Shown one piece after another: positions 36,586-45,110 of a stretch of 63,263 bases of DNA. Every line of letters starts with the position of its first letter. Position 1 is the stretch's first letter. A program made the translations under genes and the position numbers. Under the pieces are notes generated by a model. That model ran no database searches. It was not told the DNA's origin and was given only the letters and a program-made list of their open reading frames with translations. Origin of the DNA: Deltaproteobacteria bacterium CSP1-8 (GTDB lineage Bacteria > Desulfobacterota > Deferrimicrobia > Deferrimicrobiales > Deferrimicrobiaceae); assembly GCA_001443455.1 (NCBI GenBank), contig LDXO01000011.1:1-63263 (forward strand), in the 5' to 3' direction.

Positions 36586-38114
36586 GTCCGGACGCGAAAA
36601 AGGAAACGGCGCAGGAGGACCTCGCGGCCCTTTCCGCCGAGGTCGACCTGCTCGCGAAGATCCCGATCGGGTACGCGCGGAAACACCTCCTTCTCCCCTG
36701 CCGGGGGTCGGACGGCTCCCTCGTCGTTCTCTCCGGCCGGCCCGAGGCGACCCACGCGCAAGACGAGATCCGCTTCCTCGTCGGGCCGGTCCGCTTCGTC
36801 CCGGCCCCCGAGGAAGTCATCCTGAAGAAGATCGACGCGGCCTACGAGCGATCCCACGCCCCCGAGCGGGAGATCGTGGAGGGGCTCTCGGGGGATTGGG
36901 AGCTGGACGTCGAGGCGGCGTTCGAGGAGACCCGCGATCTCCTCGAGTCGCCGGACGAGGGCCCGGTGATCAAGTTCGTCCACTCCCTGATCTTCCGGGC
37001 GATCCGGGAGCGCTCCAGCGACATCCACGTCGAGCCGTTCGAAAAGGAACTCGTCATCCGGAACCGCGTCGACGGGATCCTCTACCCCATGGTCGCCGCG
37101 CCCCGGAAGTGGCACGCCCCCGTCGTGTCGCGGATCAAGGTCATGGCGAGCCTGGACATCGGCGAGCGCAGGCTCCCCCAGGACGGGAGGATCAGGATCC
37201 GCCTCGGGGGAAAGGAGATCGACATCCGCGTCTCCGTGGTGCCCACCGCGTTCGGGGAGAGGGCGGTCCTGCGGATACTCGACCGGTCGAACCTTTTGCT
37301 CGGGCTCGAGGACATCGGCCTGGTTCCCGGCGACCTGGCTTCCCTTACGCGCCTCCTGGGGAGGTCGAACGGGATCCTGCTCGTCACCGGCCCGACCGGC
37401 TCCGGGAAGACCACGACCCTCTACGCGGCCCTGCGCAGGCTCGACTCGGGGACCAAGAACATCATCACCATCGAGGACCCGGTGGAGTACCAGGTCCACG
37501 GGATCGGGCAGATCCAGATCAACCCGAAGATCCACCTCACGTTCGCCAGCGGACTGCGGTCGATCCTTCGGCAGGATCCCGACATCATCATGGTGGGGGA
37601 GATCCGGGACTCCGAAACGGCGGAGATCGCGATCCAGGCCTCGCTGACGGGACATCTCGTGCTGTCCACCCTCCACACGAACGACTCCGCCAGCGCGGTG
37701 ACGCGCCTGGTCGACATGGGGATCGAGCCCTTCCTGGTCGCCTCCTCCCTGACGGCGGTCATCGCCCAGCGTCTCGTGCGCAAGCTCTGCCCCGACTGCC
37801 GCGTCCCGTACGCTCCTTCCCCCGCGCAGTGGCGGGAGGTGGGGCTCTCCGGGGAGCCCGCCGGGCGGTTCTTCGCCGCGGGCGGGTGCCCCTCCTGCAT
37901 GAACACCGGATACCGCGGGCGGGTGGGAATCTTCGAGATCCTGATCGTGGACGACCGCCTCCGCGCCCTGATCCTGGAGCGCGCGGATTCCGAGGGGATC
38001 AAGGCGTTCGCCGCCTCGCGGGGGATGCGGACGATCCTTGCGGCGGGGGCGGAAAAGGTCTGCGCCGGCATCACCTCCGCGGAGGAAGTGTTGCGCGTCA
38101 CGCAGGAAGAGTAA
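36582..38114 (+). CDS. gspE: Type II secretion system ATPase GspE
   Basis: Hexameric cytoplasmic ATPase powering pseudopilus assembly. 510 residues starting at GTG 36582, overlapping the gspD stop. Walker A GPTGSGKTTTLYAALRR, Asp box, IMVGEIRDSETAEIAIQASL (Walker B) and LSTLHTNDSASAVTRL. The tetracysteine zinc finger is CPDC ... CPSC near the C-terminus. The N-terminal region is short and lacks the MshEN repeats found in some GspE proteins. Confidence 0.96.
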   Translation: MSPDAKKETAQEDLAALSAEVDLLAKIPIGYARKHLLLPCRGSDGSLVVLSGRPEATHAQDEIRFLVGPVRFVPAPEEVILKKIDAAYERSHAPEREIVEGLSGDWELDVEAAFEETRDLLESPDEGPVIKFVHSLIFRAIRERSSDIHVEPFEKELVIRNRVDGILYPMVAAPRKWHAPVVSRIKVMASLDIGERRLPQDGRIRIRLGGKEIDIRVSVVPTAFGERAVLRILDRSNLLLGLEDIGLVPGDLASLTRLLGRSNGILLVTGPTGSGKTTTLYAALRRLDSGTKNIITIEDPVEYQVHGIGQIQINPKIHLTFASGLRSILRQDPDIIMVGEIRDSETAEIAIQASLTGHLVLSTLHTNDSASAVTRLVDMGIEPFLVASSLTAVIAQRLVRKLCPDCRVPYAPSPAQWREVGLSGEPAGRFFAAGGCPSCMNTGYRGRVGIFEILIVDDRLRALILERADSEGIKAFAASRGMRTILAAGAEKVCAGITSAEEVLRVTQEE

Positions 38115-38122
38115 GGGTCCCC

Positions 38123-39328
38123 GTGCCCACGTACCGGTATACGGGAGTCTCCCGGGAGGGTGTCGAAAAAAAGGGGGTCGTCGACGCCGAAAACGTCTCC
38201 GCCGCGCGCCTCAAACTCCGGTCCGACGGGACGTACCCCCTCACGGTCGCGGAGGAAACGGGCGACGGCAGGCTTTTCCCCTCCCTCTCCCTGCTCGGCC
38301 GAAAGGAGTTCCTCCCCCTCCTGACCCGCCAGCTGGCCACCCTCGTCGGGGCGGGCGTCCCCGTGATGGCCGCGCTCCACTCGCTCTCGGCCCAGGTGGA
38401 CGACCCCGAAAGCCGCCGGGTGCTCGTCGAAGTGCAGGAGGCCGTTCGAAGCGGCATGACCCTCGCGCGCGCCGTCGAGTCGCATCCCGGGACGTTCCCC
38501 GAACTGTACGCGAGCATGGTGCGGGCCGGGGAGGAGAGCGGCACGCTGCCCCTGTCGCTGTCCCGGCTGGCCGACCACCTCGAGGAACAGTCGCGGACGG
38601 TCAACCGCGTCCGTTCGGCCCTCACCTACCCCCTGCTCATGGCCTCCGTGGCGGCGCTGGTGGTCATCTTTCTTCTGTCCTTCGTCGTGCCGAAGATCGT
38701 AGGCGTGTTTTCCCACATGGGCCGCGCCCTCCCCCTGCCCACCCGCGCGCTGATCGCCGTGTCGAACGTTCTGGCGGCCGGGTGGTGGGTGCTCCTCCTG
38801 GTGCTCGGGGCCCTGGTGGTGGCGGGCCGGCGGTACCTGGCCACCGACCGGGGGAAACGGGCCCGGGATGCCTTCCTCCTCCGCCTTCCCATCCTGGGGA
38901 GGATCGTCCACCTGTCGGCGCTCTCCCGCTTCTCGCGGACGCTTTCCACCATGGCGGCGGGCGGGATCCCCATCGACCGCGCCCTGCGGATCGTCGCCCC
39001 CGTCGTGGGAAACGCCGTGATCGCGGAGCACATCGAGGCGGCGGCGGCCCGCGTCGTGGAGGGGGCCTCCCTGTCCGAGGCGCTGCGCCACCACGCAGAG
39101 ATTCCCCCCGCGCTCATCCAGATGGTGGCCGTCGGGGAGGAAAGCGGGAAACTCGACTACCTGCTCGAGAAGATGGGGGAGGCGATCGACGGGGAGGTGG
39201 AGGCGCGGCTGTCCCGCGCGCTCTCCCTGATGGAACCGGTGATCATATTGATGATGGGGACGGTCGTCGCCTTCATCGTCATCTCGATCCTGCTGCCGCT
39301 ACTCGAGATCTCCACGATCGTCCGCTAA
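38123..39328 (+). CDS. gspF: Type II secretion system inner-membrane protein GspF
   Basis: Polytopic platform protein. 401 residues starting at GTG 38123, (M)PTYRYTGVSREGVEKKGVVD. Two T2SSF domains: LTRQLATLVGAGVPVMAALH and FSRTLSTMAAGGIPIDRALR; three membrane segments (about 170-190, 220-240, 370-395). 8 bp after gspE. Confidence 0.96.
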   Translation: MPTYRYTGVSREGVEKKGVVDAENVSAARLKLRSDGTYPLTVAEETGDGRLFPSLSLLGRKEFLPLLTRQLATLVGAGVPVMAALHSLSAQVDDPESRRVLVEVQEAVRSGMTLARAVESHPGTFPELYASMVRAGEESGTLPLSLSRLADHLEEQSRTVNRVRSALTYPLLMASVAALVVIFLLSFVVPKIVGVFSHMGRALPLPTRALIAVSNVLAAGWWVLLLVLGALVVAGRRYLATDRGKRARDAFLLRLPILGRIVHLSALSRFSRTLSTMAAGGIPIDRALRIVAPVVGNAVIAEHIEAAAARVVEGASLSEALRHHAEIPPALIQMVAVGEESGKLDYLLEKMGEAIDGEVEARLSRALSLMEPVIILMMGTVVAFIVISILLPLLEISTIVR

Positions 39329-39342
39329 AGGAGGGACAAGAC

Positions 39343-39798
39343 ATGGAAAGGATACCGAGCGGGAGGAACCGGATGCGCGGCCGCGCGGGGTTCACCCTTC
39401 TGGAAATCATGGTCGTCATCGTCATACTGGGGCTTCTCGCGGCGCTCGTGGTCCCCAAGCTGATCGGGCGGACGGAGGAGGCGAAGCGGACCCAGACCCG
39501 TCTCCAGATCAAGAACGTCGAGCAGGCCCTGCAGCTCTTCAAGCTCGACAACGGGTTCTACCCCGCAACCGAGCAGGAGATCGCGGCCCTCGTGCGGGCC
39601 CCCGAGATCGGCAGGGTCCCGAAGAATTACCGGAAGGGAGGGTACCTCGACCGGGTACCGAAGGATCCCTGGGGCAACAACTACGTGTACGTCTCCCCCG
39701 GCTCGCACGGGGATTACGACATCAGTTCCTACGGGGCGGACGGGGTGCAAGGCGGGGAAGGCGAAGATGCGGACATCAACTCCTGGGATCCGCAGTAG
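39343..39798 (+). CDS. gspG: Major pseudopilin GspG
   Basis: Main subunit of the T2SS pseudopilus. 151 residues, ATG 39343 after AAAGGAGGG. Prepilin site RGRAG|FTLLEIMVVIVILGLLAA with Glu at +5, and the calcium-site region KDPWGNNYVYVSPG typical of GspG. Its end overlaps the gspH start by 32 bp. Confidence 0.96.
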   Translation: MERIPSGRNRMRGRAGFTLLEIMVVIVILGLLAALVVPKLIGRTEEAKRTQTRLQIKNVEQALQLFKLDNGFYPATEQEIAALVRAPEIGRVPKNYRKGGYLDRVPKDPWGNNYVYVSPGSHGDYDISSYGADGVQGGEGEDADINSWDPQ

Positions 39799-40282
39799 CC
39801 CGGGCTTCACGCTCATCGAGCTGTCGATCGTACTTTTCGTGCTGGGGCTTTTGCTCTGGCTCGTCGTTCCCCGTATCTCCTCCGTGGCGGGCCCGGACCG
39901 CAACACCGTGTTCCGGGAGATCGCCGCAGGTTCCGAGACGGCCTTCGACACGTCCCTCTTCGAGAAGCGGGAGGTCCGGCTCGTCATCGACCCGACCGGC
40001 GGGACGTACCGGTTCCGCGGCACGGAGGAGCAAGGGGCGTTGCCGCCGCCCCGAGGGCTGTCGGAGGGCCTGGCGATCACGGGGGTCCGGGTCGATGGGG
40101 AGGACCGCCCCCCCGACATCGTCACCGAGATCCGGTACCTCCCCGGCGGGAAGGTCCCCGCCTTCCGCATTTTCTTCCGCGAATCCGGCGGGGGTGCAAG
40201 TCCCGTCGAGTGGACCCTCCGGGGGAACCCCTATGACGGGTCGGTGGACGTCCTCGAGGGGAACGTCTCGGGCGATGTCTAG
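39767..40282 (+). CDS. gspH: Minor pseudopilin GspH
   Basis: 171 residues with prepilin motif SSPG|FTLIELSIVLFVLGLLLW. The C-terminal domain is poorly conserved, as usual. The last codons are GGC GAT GTC TAG; the TAG is part of the CTAG target duplication of insertion B, so the protein is unaltered. The ATG that begins the original gspI (40275-40277) is still present inside the gspH end. Confidence 0.9.
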   Translation: MRTSTPGIRSSPGFTLIELSIVLFVLGLLLWLVVPRISSVAGPDRNTVFREIAAGSETAFDTSLFEKREVRLVIDPTGGTYRFRGTEEQGALPPPRGLSEGLAITGVRVDGEDRPPDIVTEIRYLPGGKVPAFRIFFRESGGGASPVEWTLRGNPYDGSVDVLEGNVSGDV

Positions 40283-40708
40283 CGCAGCGCCTCGTAAATG
40301 GATTGACGCTCCGATCCTTCGCCGGGATAGCCTGGGACAGGCGGCCATCCCGCGCACAGGGATCTGCGGGGGGTTCCTCGACGCGGCCTGTGGAGCGAGG
40401 GAGAAATTGCGTCGAGCGGAACCGGCAGCGAGCGGGCGCAAGGTCGCGAGCATCTTCCAACGGGGAGCCCCGGCCTGCAGAGATCCGTTGCTGAAGAGGC
40501 CGGGCACCGAGAGGGTCGATGCGCCGCGCCCGGCGAGGCGCCCGACCGAGGCGTACCCGCCGCGGTACGGTGAGGGGGGGCAACGAAGCCGGAGCGGATG
40601 CAGCGGCCCTCGAATGCCGGGATCTGAGGGAATGGATCTCTGGAGGCCGGCGAGCCCGTGCGCGGAGACGGACTCGATTGTCAACGTATTTACAATACGC
40701 TGCACTAG
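40279..40708. mobile_element. MITE-like insertion B between gspH and gspI
   Basis: 430 bp bounded by CTAG direct repeats (40279-40282, 40705-40708), with 17- to 20-bp imperfect inverted ends just inside (GCAGCG and TAAAT shared). 40366-40451 matches the core of insertion A in reverse orientation at about 78 of 86 bases. No transposase gene. Joining the flanks through one CTAG gives ATG TCT AGA AGA GCC, i.e. MSRRAAARDGFTLLEV, a normal GspI start, so this was a precise insertion two codons into gspI. Confidence 0.85.
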
Positions 40709-41069
40709 AAGAGCCGCTGCCCGGGACGGCTTCACGCTCCTCGAGGTCCTCGTCTCCCTGGCGATCCTGTCCGCCACGCTCATCATGGCGTACCAGGTCA
40801 CCTCCTCGGCCATTTCCGCCGGGGAGAGGTCGGAAGCGTGGACGACGGCATCCCTCCTGGGCGAGACGAAGCTTCGGGAGGCCACCGAAACATTCCCGGA
40901 GGTCCAGGAAACGGGAGGGAAATTCCCAGCCCCCCACGAGGAGTACTCCTTCCGGCTGGCCGTCAAGCAGGCCCTCCACTCCGACGCCCGCGAGGTGTAC
41001 GTCGCCGTATCATGGGGGGCGGACGGAGCCGGCGAGACGATCACCCTGGGGGGGCTGGCGGTGCGATGA
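40632..41069 (+). CDS. gspI: Minor pseudopilin GspI with a replaced N-terminal leader
   Basis: Prepilin motif ARDG|FTLLEVLVSLAILSATLIM and a short globular end; 122 residues in its original form. Insertion B has separated the original ATG-TCT from the body. The frame stays open through the insertion, and the nearest in-frame ATG is at 40632, giving a 34-residue leader instead of about 10 before the cleavage site. GAGGGA lies directly before that ATG, a poor ribosome-binding spacing. Expression may be reduced; ATT/ATA codons closer by are the only alternatives. The gspI stop overlaps the gspJ ATG. Confidence 0.8.
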   Translation: MDLWRPASPCAETDSIVNVFTIRCTRRAAARDGFTLLEVLVSLAILSATLIMAYQVTSSAISAGERSEAWTTASLLGETKLREATETFPEVQETGGKFPAPHEEYSFRLAVKQALHSDAREVYVAVSWGADGAGETITLGGLAVR

Positions 41070-41740
41070 GCGGGACGGCCGGCAGACGCGGGTTCACTCT
41101 CCTGGAACTCCTCCTCACGCTCGCGATCTTCTCCGTGGTCCTCGTGCTGCTCCTGTCCTCCTTCACCGGAGTGGAGCGGGCCCGCGAGATCCTCTCGGAC
41201 CGGTACCGGGACTTCCGGCAGCTGCGGATGAGCATCGACCGGCTCGGGGCGGACATCCAGGGGGCGTTCTCCTCCGACGGAATCGAGGCGACGGCGCTTA
41301 CCTGCCACGAGGACACCTTTTCCGAAAAGCCCGCCGCCACCCTGATCTTCACCGCCTTCGCGCTGCCGGAGTCGGGGGGGCCGCGCCCGGCGTCCGGCAT
41401 CGTGAAGATCAGGTACTTCCCGAAACTGGGCCGGGAGGGCAGGTTCCTCGAGCTGTACCGCGAGGAGTCCTCCCTCCCCCTGATCGAGAACAAGATCCCC
41501 ACCCGGGAGGTCCGGATGGCGGATCGGCTCCTCGGCTTCCGGGTGGAGTTCTTCGACGGCGGTACGTGGACCAGGGAGTGGCCCCCCGGCGGCCGGAAGA
41601 AGAGCGCTCTTCCCGGCAAGGTGGCGTTCGTCCTCACCTCCTCGTCCGGGGAAGAGTACCGGCGGGTCGTTCCCCTCCCCCTCTCGGGCACGGAAGCGGC
41701 GGTCCCCTTTTCGGGAAGGCGAACGGAGGCCAGGCCATGA
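41066..41740 (+). CDS. gspJ: Minor pseudopilin GspJ
   Basis: 224 residues starting MSGTAGRRG|FTLLELLLTLAIFSVVLVL, with the GspJ region DRLGADIQGAF and a C-terminal SGEEYRRVVPLPL. Overlaps gspI and gspK by 4 bp each. Confidence 0.93.
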   Translation: MSGTAGRRGFTLLELLLTLAIFSVVLVLLLSSFTGVERAREILSDRYRDFRQLRMSIDRLGADIQGAFSSDGIEATALTCHEDTFSEKPAATLIFTAFALPESGGPRPASGIVKIRYFPKLGREGRFLELYREESSLPLIENKIPTREVRMADRLLGFRVEFFDGGTWTREWPPGGRKKSALPGKVAFVLTSSSGEEYRRVVPLPLSGTEAAVPFSGRRTEARP

Positions 41741-42696
41741 GGGAGCGGCGGGCCGGCGACAGGGGGGTGGCACTCCTGATCACCCTGATGATCCTCGTGC
41801 TGATCGTGACGCTGGTGTGGGAGGTCTTCCGGGTCGGAGCGAGAGCCGCGCAGACGGGGGCGTACGGCCGCGATTCCATCCGCGCGGAGATCGTGGCGGA
41901 GGCGGGCGTGGCGGCGGCCCGGATCGCCCTGCGGGAGGACGCAGGGGACAACGACTACGACACCCTCGACGAGATCTGGTCGAGACCGGTCCCCCCGATC
42001 GACCTCGGCGAGGGGACGATCCGCATCGTCGTGGAAGACGAGGAGCGGAAGATCAACCTGAACCGGCTCGTGCTTCCCAACGGGAACGCTCCCGACGACC
42101 AGAGGCTCGCCGTCTTCCGGAGGCTTCTCGAGGTCCTCGAGATCGACCCGTCGCTCGCCGACGCCGTCGTCGACTGGCTCGACAACGACGACACCTCCCG
42201 CGTGGGGGGCGCCGAGAGCTCCTACTACCGCTCCCTGCCGTTTTCCTACAAGGCGAAGAACGACTTCCTCGACACCGTCGACGAACTCCGCCTCGTCCGG
42301 GGCGTGACCCCGGAGGTGTTCGAGAAGCTTCGGCCGTTCGTCACCGTCTACTCCTCGGGGAAAGTCAACCTCAACACGGCCCCGAAGCAGGTCCTGATGG
42401 CCCTCTCCGCCGGCCAGGATGCGGCGGACACCGGGGAGATCGGCGAGTCGACTGCCTCCGAGATCATCGAGTTCCGGAAGGAGAAGCCCTTCAAGAAGAT
42501 CGAGCAGATCGGGAACGTGGGCATGTTCCTTTCCGACCTGTACAAGAAGACGCGGATCCGTGACCTCATGGACATCCGGGGAACCGCGTTCCACGTGCGT
42601 TCCACCGGAGAGGTCGCCGGCACGATCCGGACGATCGACTCCGTCGGGATCCGGTCCGGAAAAACTATACAATGGCGGTACTGGAGAGTAGAATGA
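41737..42696 (+). CDS. gspK: Minor pseudopilin GspK
   Basis: Tip-complex pseudopilin. 319 residues: RRAGDRG|VALLITLMILVLIVTLVW (no Glu at +5, as is typical of GspK), VVEDEERKINLNRLVLP, then helix-hairpin-helix-like parts with VVDWLDNDD and KVNLNTAPKQVLMAL. Ends in the T2SS operon before an exported protein gene. Confidence 0.95.
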   Translation: MRERRAGDRGVALLITLMILVLIVTLVWEVFRVGARAAQTGAYGRDSIRAEIVAEAGVAAARIALREDAGDNDYDTLDEIWSRPVPPIDLGEGTIRIVVEDEERKINLNRLVLPNGNAPDDQRLAVFRRLLEVLEIDPSLADAVVDWLDNDDTSRVGGAESSYYRSLPFSYKAKNDFLDTVDELRLVRGVTPEVFEKLRPFVTVYSSGKVNLNTAPKQVLMALSAGQDAADTGEIGESTASEIIEFRKEKPFKKIEQIGNVGMFLSDLYKKTRIRDLMDIRGTAFHVRSTGEVAGTIRTIDSVGIRSGKTIQWRYWRVE

Positions 42697-42727
42697 TCCA
42701 CCGAATTTCACGATCCGCGGGGGGACC

Positions 42728-44248
42728 ATGAGACGTTTCCTGACAGCGATCTGCGGGATATCGCTCTCCGCCGTGATGGCCGCGACGGCGGCGGCGGAAA
42801 AGACCGTGCCGGTGAACGATCCCGCATCCCCCGGCGTCTTCGACCAGCCGTCCGTGGCGGTGGAAGGAGCCATCAACCACGTGGCCTATATCGGCGCGGA
42901 CAATACGGCAGGCCCCTTCCGTCTGTTCTACGCGGCGGTCGACGGGGGGGCGGACTTCAGCAACCTTTCCCTTACCCGCGACACGACCGGATTCCTGGTC
43001 ACCCCGCCCACGGCGATCGACAACACGGCCGCCGGCAATGACGCCTACGTCGACGCGCGGCATCCCCGGATCGCCATGCGCTCCTCCACCGAGGCGGTGA
43101 TCCTCTTCCAGGCCAAGCCGGGTGCTTCCCCGGACCCTACGTATGCGCTCTACCTCGCCCGTCTCACGCTGGAGAACAAGGCGGTGGTGAAACAATCCGT
43201 GCGGCGGGTAACCGGGATCAGCGGCTTCGGCGAGGACATCTCGTTCGGACTGGTCACGGCGGACAACACGGCCAGGGTTGCCTACGCGAGCAGGCAGGGG
43301 GTCTCGGGCCCGTTCGACGTCTCCTACGCGAGGATCTCCCTGGACATCGCCGCCGTCACGGGAAGCCCCGGAACGCCGCTCCTCCTCTCCTCGGTGCCGG
43401 GTAGCACCGGCTCCCGCCCATTGCCGAGTCTCAAACTCGACGGACTGAACCGTGCCCACGTCTCCTGGGCCGCGAACAGCGGTTCCTCCACCCCGAACGG
43501 GGTGTACTACGCGCTGGTGAAGGAACGAAGCGGGGCGGACAGCGTCGCGATCGCGGCCACCGAAGTCCTCGGGCGCTCTCGGAAGTGGGGGCACCCGCAC
43601 GTTCTTGTCTCCGCCACCGGTTCGATCATCATCCTTGCGGCCGACGAATCCCTTCCGGGGACATCGGGGAACCTGGGCCTGGTGAACATCAACCCCGACG
43701 CCGACGACCAGGACGGAAGCCCGGTTCAGGTCCCGACCAACACCAACTTCATCCTTACGCCGCCGGGGGAGTCCATTCTGCCCGAGGGTTTCAGCCTCTT
43801 CCGGCCCGAGGCGTTTCTCGACGTCCTCGGGCAAATCCACGTGACCGGGTACGGCAGCAGCGGGACGAGGTCCACCTATTACGCATTCAAGCTCATCAGT
43901 TCGTCCCCCTTCACGCAATTCGTGACGAACCCATTGCCGGTGGGCCTCGATTCGTCCGAGTTCCCCGTATCTCTCCCTGACGGGGACTACACCCGAGCCG
44001 CATTCGGTTTCCTGAGCGGAAAGGTCGTCGTCTTCTGGTCCGGCCAGGACCCGGTCACGGGAAACAGAAACCTGGACGTGACCGCCCTGCCCACGGTGAA
44101 TGCGGTACCGTTCGACGAAACGGGGTGCAGGGTCGTGACCAGCCACGGATCGGGCGGGCACGGAAGGGTCCCCGATGCTCTCGTGCTCCTGCTGCCGGTG
44201 GCCGTTCTGGGACTCCGCCGATTCGCAAGGAAAGCACTTGTGGGGTAG
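42728..44248 (+). CDS. Exported beta-rich protein with Cys/hydrophobic/basic C-terminal tail
   Basis: 506 residues; not recognised as an enzyme. Signal peptide MRRFLTAICGISLSAVMAAT to about AAAEK. The middle has repeated segments of a beta-propeller kind (HPRIAMRSSTEAVILFQAKP, PSLKLDGLNRAHVSWAANSG, LGQIHVTGYGSSGTRSTYYA), each a strand followed by an observation-like loop. The end is GCRVVTSHGSGGHG, a hydrophobic run ALVLLLPVAVLGL and RRFARK, resembling MYXO-CTERM/Synerg-CTERM-type sorting tags. It is embedded between gspK and gspN, so it may be a T2SS substrate or accessory. Confidence 0.75.
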   Translation: MRRFLTAICGISLSAVMAATAAAEKTVPVNDPASPGVFDQPSVAVEGAINHVAYIGADNTAGPFRLFYAAVDGGADFSNLSLTRDTTGFLVTPPTAIDNTAAGNDAYVDARHPRIAMRSSTEAVILFQAKPGASPDPTYALYLARLTLENKAVVKQSVRRVTGISGFGEDISFGLVTADNTARVAYASRQGVSGPFDVSYARISLDIAAVTGSPGTPLLLSSVPGSTGSRPLPSLKLDGLNRAHVSWAANSGSSTPNGVYYALVKERSGADSVAIAATEVLGRSRKWGHPHVLVSATGSIIILAADESLPGTSGNLGLVNINPDADDQDGSPVQVPTNTNFILTPPGESILPEGFSLFRPEAFLDVLGQIHVTGYGSSGTRSTYYAFKLISSSPFTQFVTNPLPVGLDSSEFPVSLPDGDYTRAAFGFLSGKVVVFWSGQDPVTGNRNLDVTALPTVNAVPFDETGCRVVTSHGSGGHGRVPDALVLLLPVAVLGLRRFARKALVG

Positions 44249-45098
44249 GCGATTCCCCGGGGGGCGGTGGCTGTGGCTCGTCCCGGGCGTCTTGCTGTTC
44301 CTCTTCGTCTTTCTCTTCGCGGTCTCCTGCACGCTCCCGGACGACGTGATTCTCTCCTTGGTCCGCCCCGCTCTGGCGAGAGCGGGCTTCGAAATCGCCG
44401 CGGAATCGGCCCGGGCGGAGTTCCCCCTTGGCGTCCGGCTCGACAAGGCCTCCATCGGCCGCCCGGGAGGAGCCGAACTCCGGCTGGATACGATCCGGGC
44501 CGGGTGGGAGTGGACCGGTCTGCTCCGGTGGCTCCCGGTTCACGCAACGGTTTCTAAGGGGAGCGCGAAGGCGGAGGCACGCACCTCTCCGCGGTTCTGG
44601 AACCCCGGGAAAGGGCGCCTTTCCCTGGAAAACATCGCCAGCGGGGAACTTGCCCCCCTGTTTCCCCTCACTGCGTCCGGGACCGGATTTTCGCTTACCT
44701 CCGCCCAGGTCCGGTGGACCCGGTCCGCGTCGGGAGACATTTCCGGGCAAGGAGACGCAAGGTTGGCCTGGCTGCGGGTGCCGATCCTTCAACCTTCCTC
44801 TCCCGTCCGGGAGGCGCTGCTCCAGGATGTGACCATCCTCTTCGCGGTACGGGGCCGGTCTCTCATCGTATCCTCCGTCACCGGTACCTACGAAGGGGCC
44901 CGGGTCGAGGGAACCGGGGAGATCGCGGAGATCTTTTCGCCCCCCCGGTCGACGATCATGTTCCACCTCCGTATCGAGAACCCCCTCGAGGGAAAGACCG
45001 CCGCTCTCTTTGACCTGCTGGCGAAAAATGCCAAGAATGCTAATCTGAGGATCAGGGGACCTCTCCTGTCGCCTAAGGGAGAGTTCCAGATCTTCTGA
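44238..45098 (+). CDS. gspN: Type II secretion system protein GspN
   Basis: Inner-membrane-anchored T2SS component found in a subset of systems. About 286 residues from TTG 44238 (AAGGAAAG upstream); it overlaps the preceding gene by 11 bp. One N-terminal membrane segment WLWLVPGVLLFLFVFLFAVS, then an AsmA-like beta-rich periplasmic part (LARAGFEIAAESARAEFPLG and GAELRLDTIRAGWEWTGLL) ending LRIRGPLLSPKGEFQIF, the family-type C-terminus. Confidence 0.85.
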   Translation: MWGRRFPGGRWLWLVPGVLLFLFVFLFAVSCTLPDDVILSLVRPALARAGFEIAAESARAEFPLGVRLDKASIGRPGGAELRLDTIRAGWEWTGLLRWLPVHATVSKGSAKAEARTSPRFWNPGKGRLSLENIASGELAPLFPLTASGTGFSLTSAQVRWTRSASGDISGQGDARLAWLRVPILQPSSPVREALLQDVTILFAVRGRSLIVSSVTGTYEGARVEGTGEIAEIFSPPRSTIMFHLRIENPLEGKTAALFDLLAKNAKNANLRIRGPLLSPKGEFQIF

Positions 45099-45110
45099 AG
45101 GAAAGGCACA

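Noticed and set aside
40095-40631. GspI beginning far upstream inside gspH
   Set aside because: The frame is open by chance through gspH and the insertion; the reconstructed original start is ATG 40275, and today's first usable ATG near the body is 40632.
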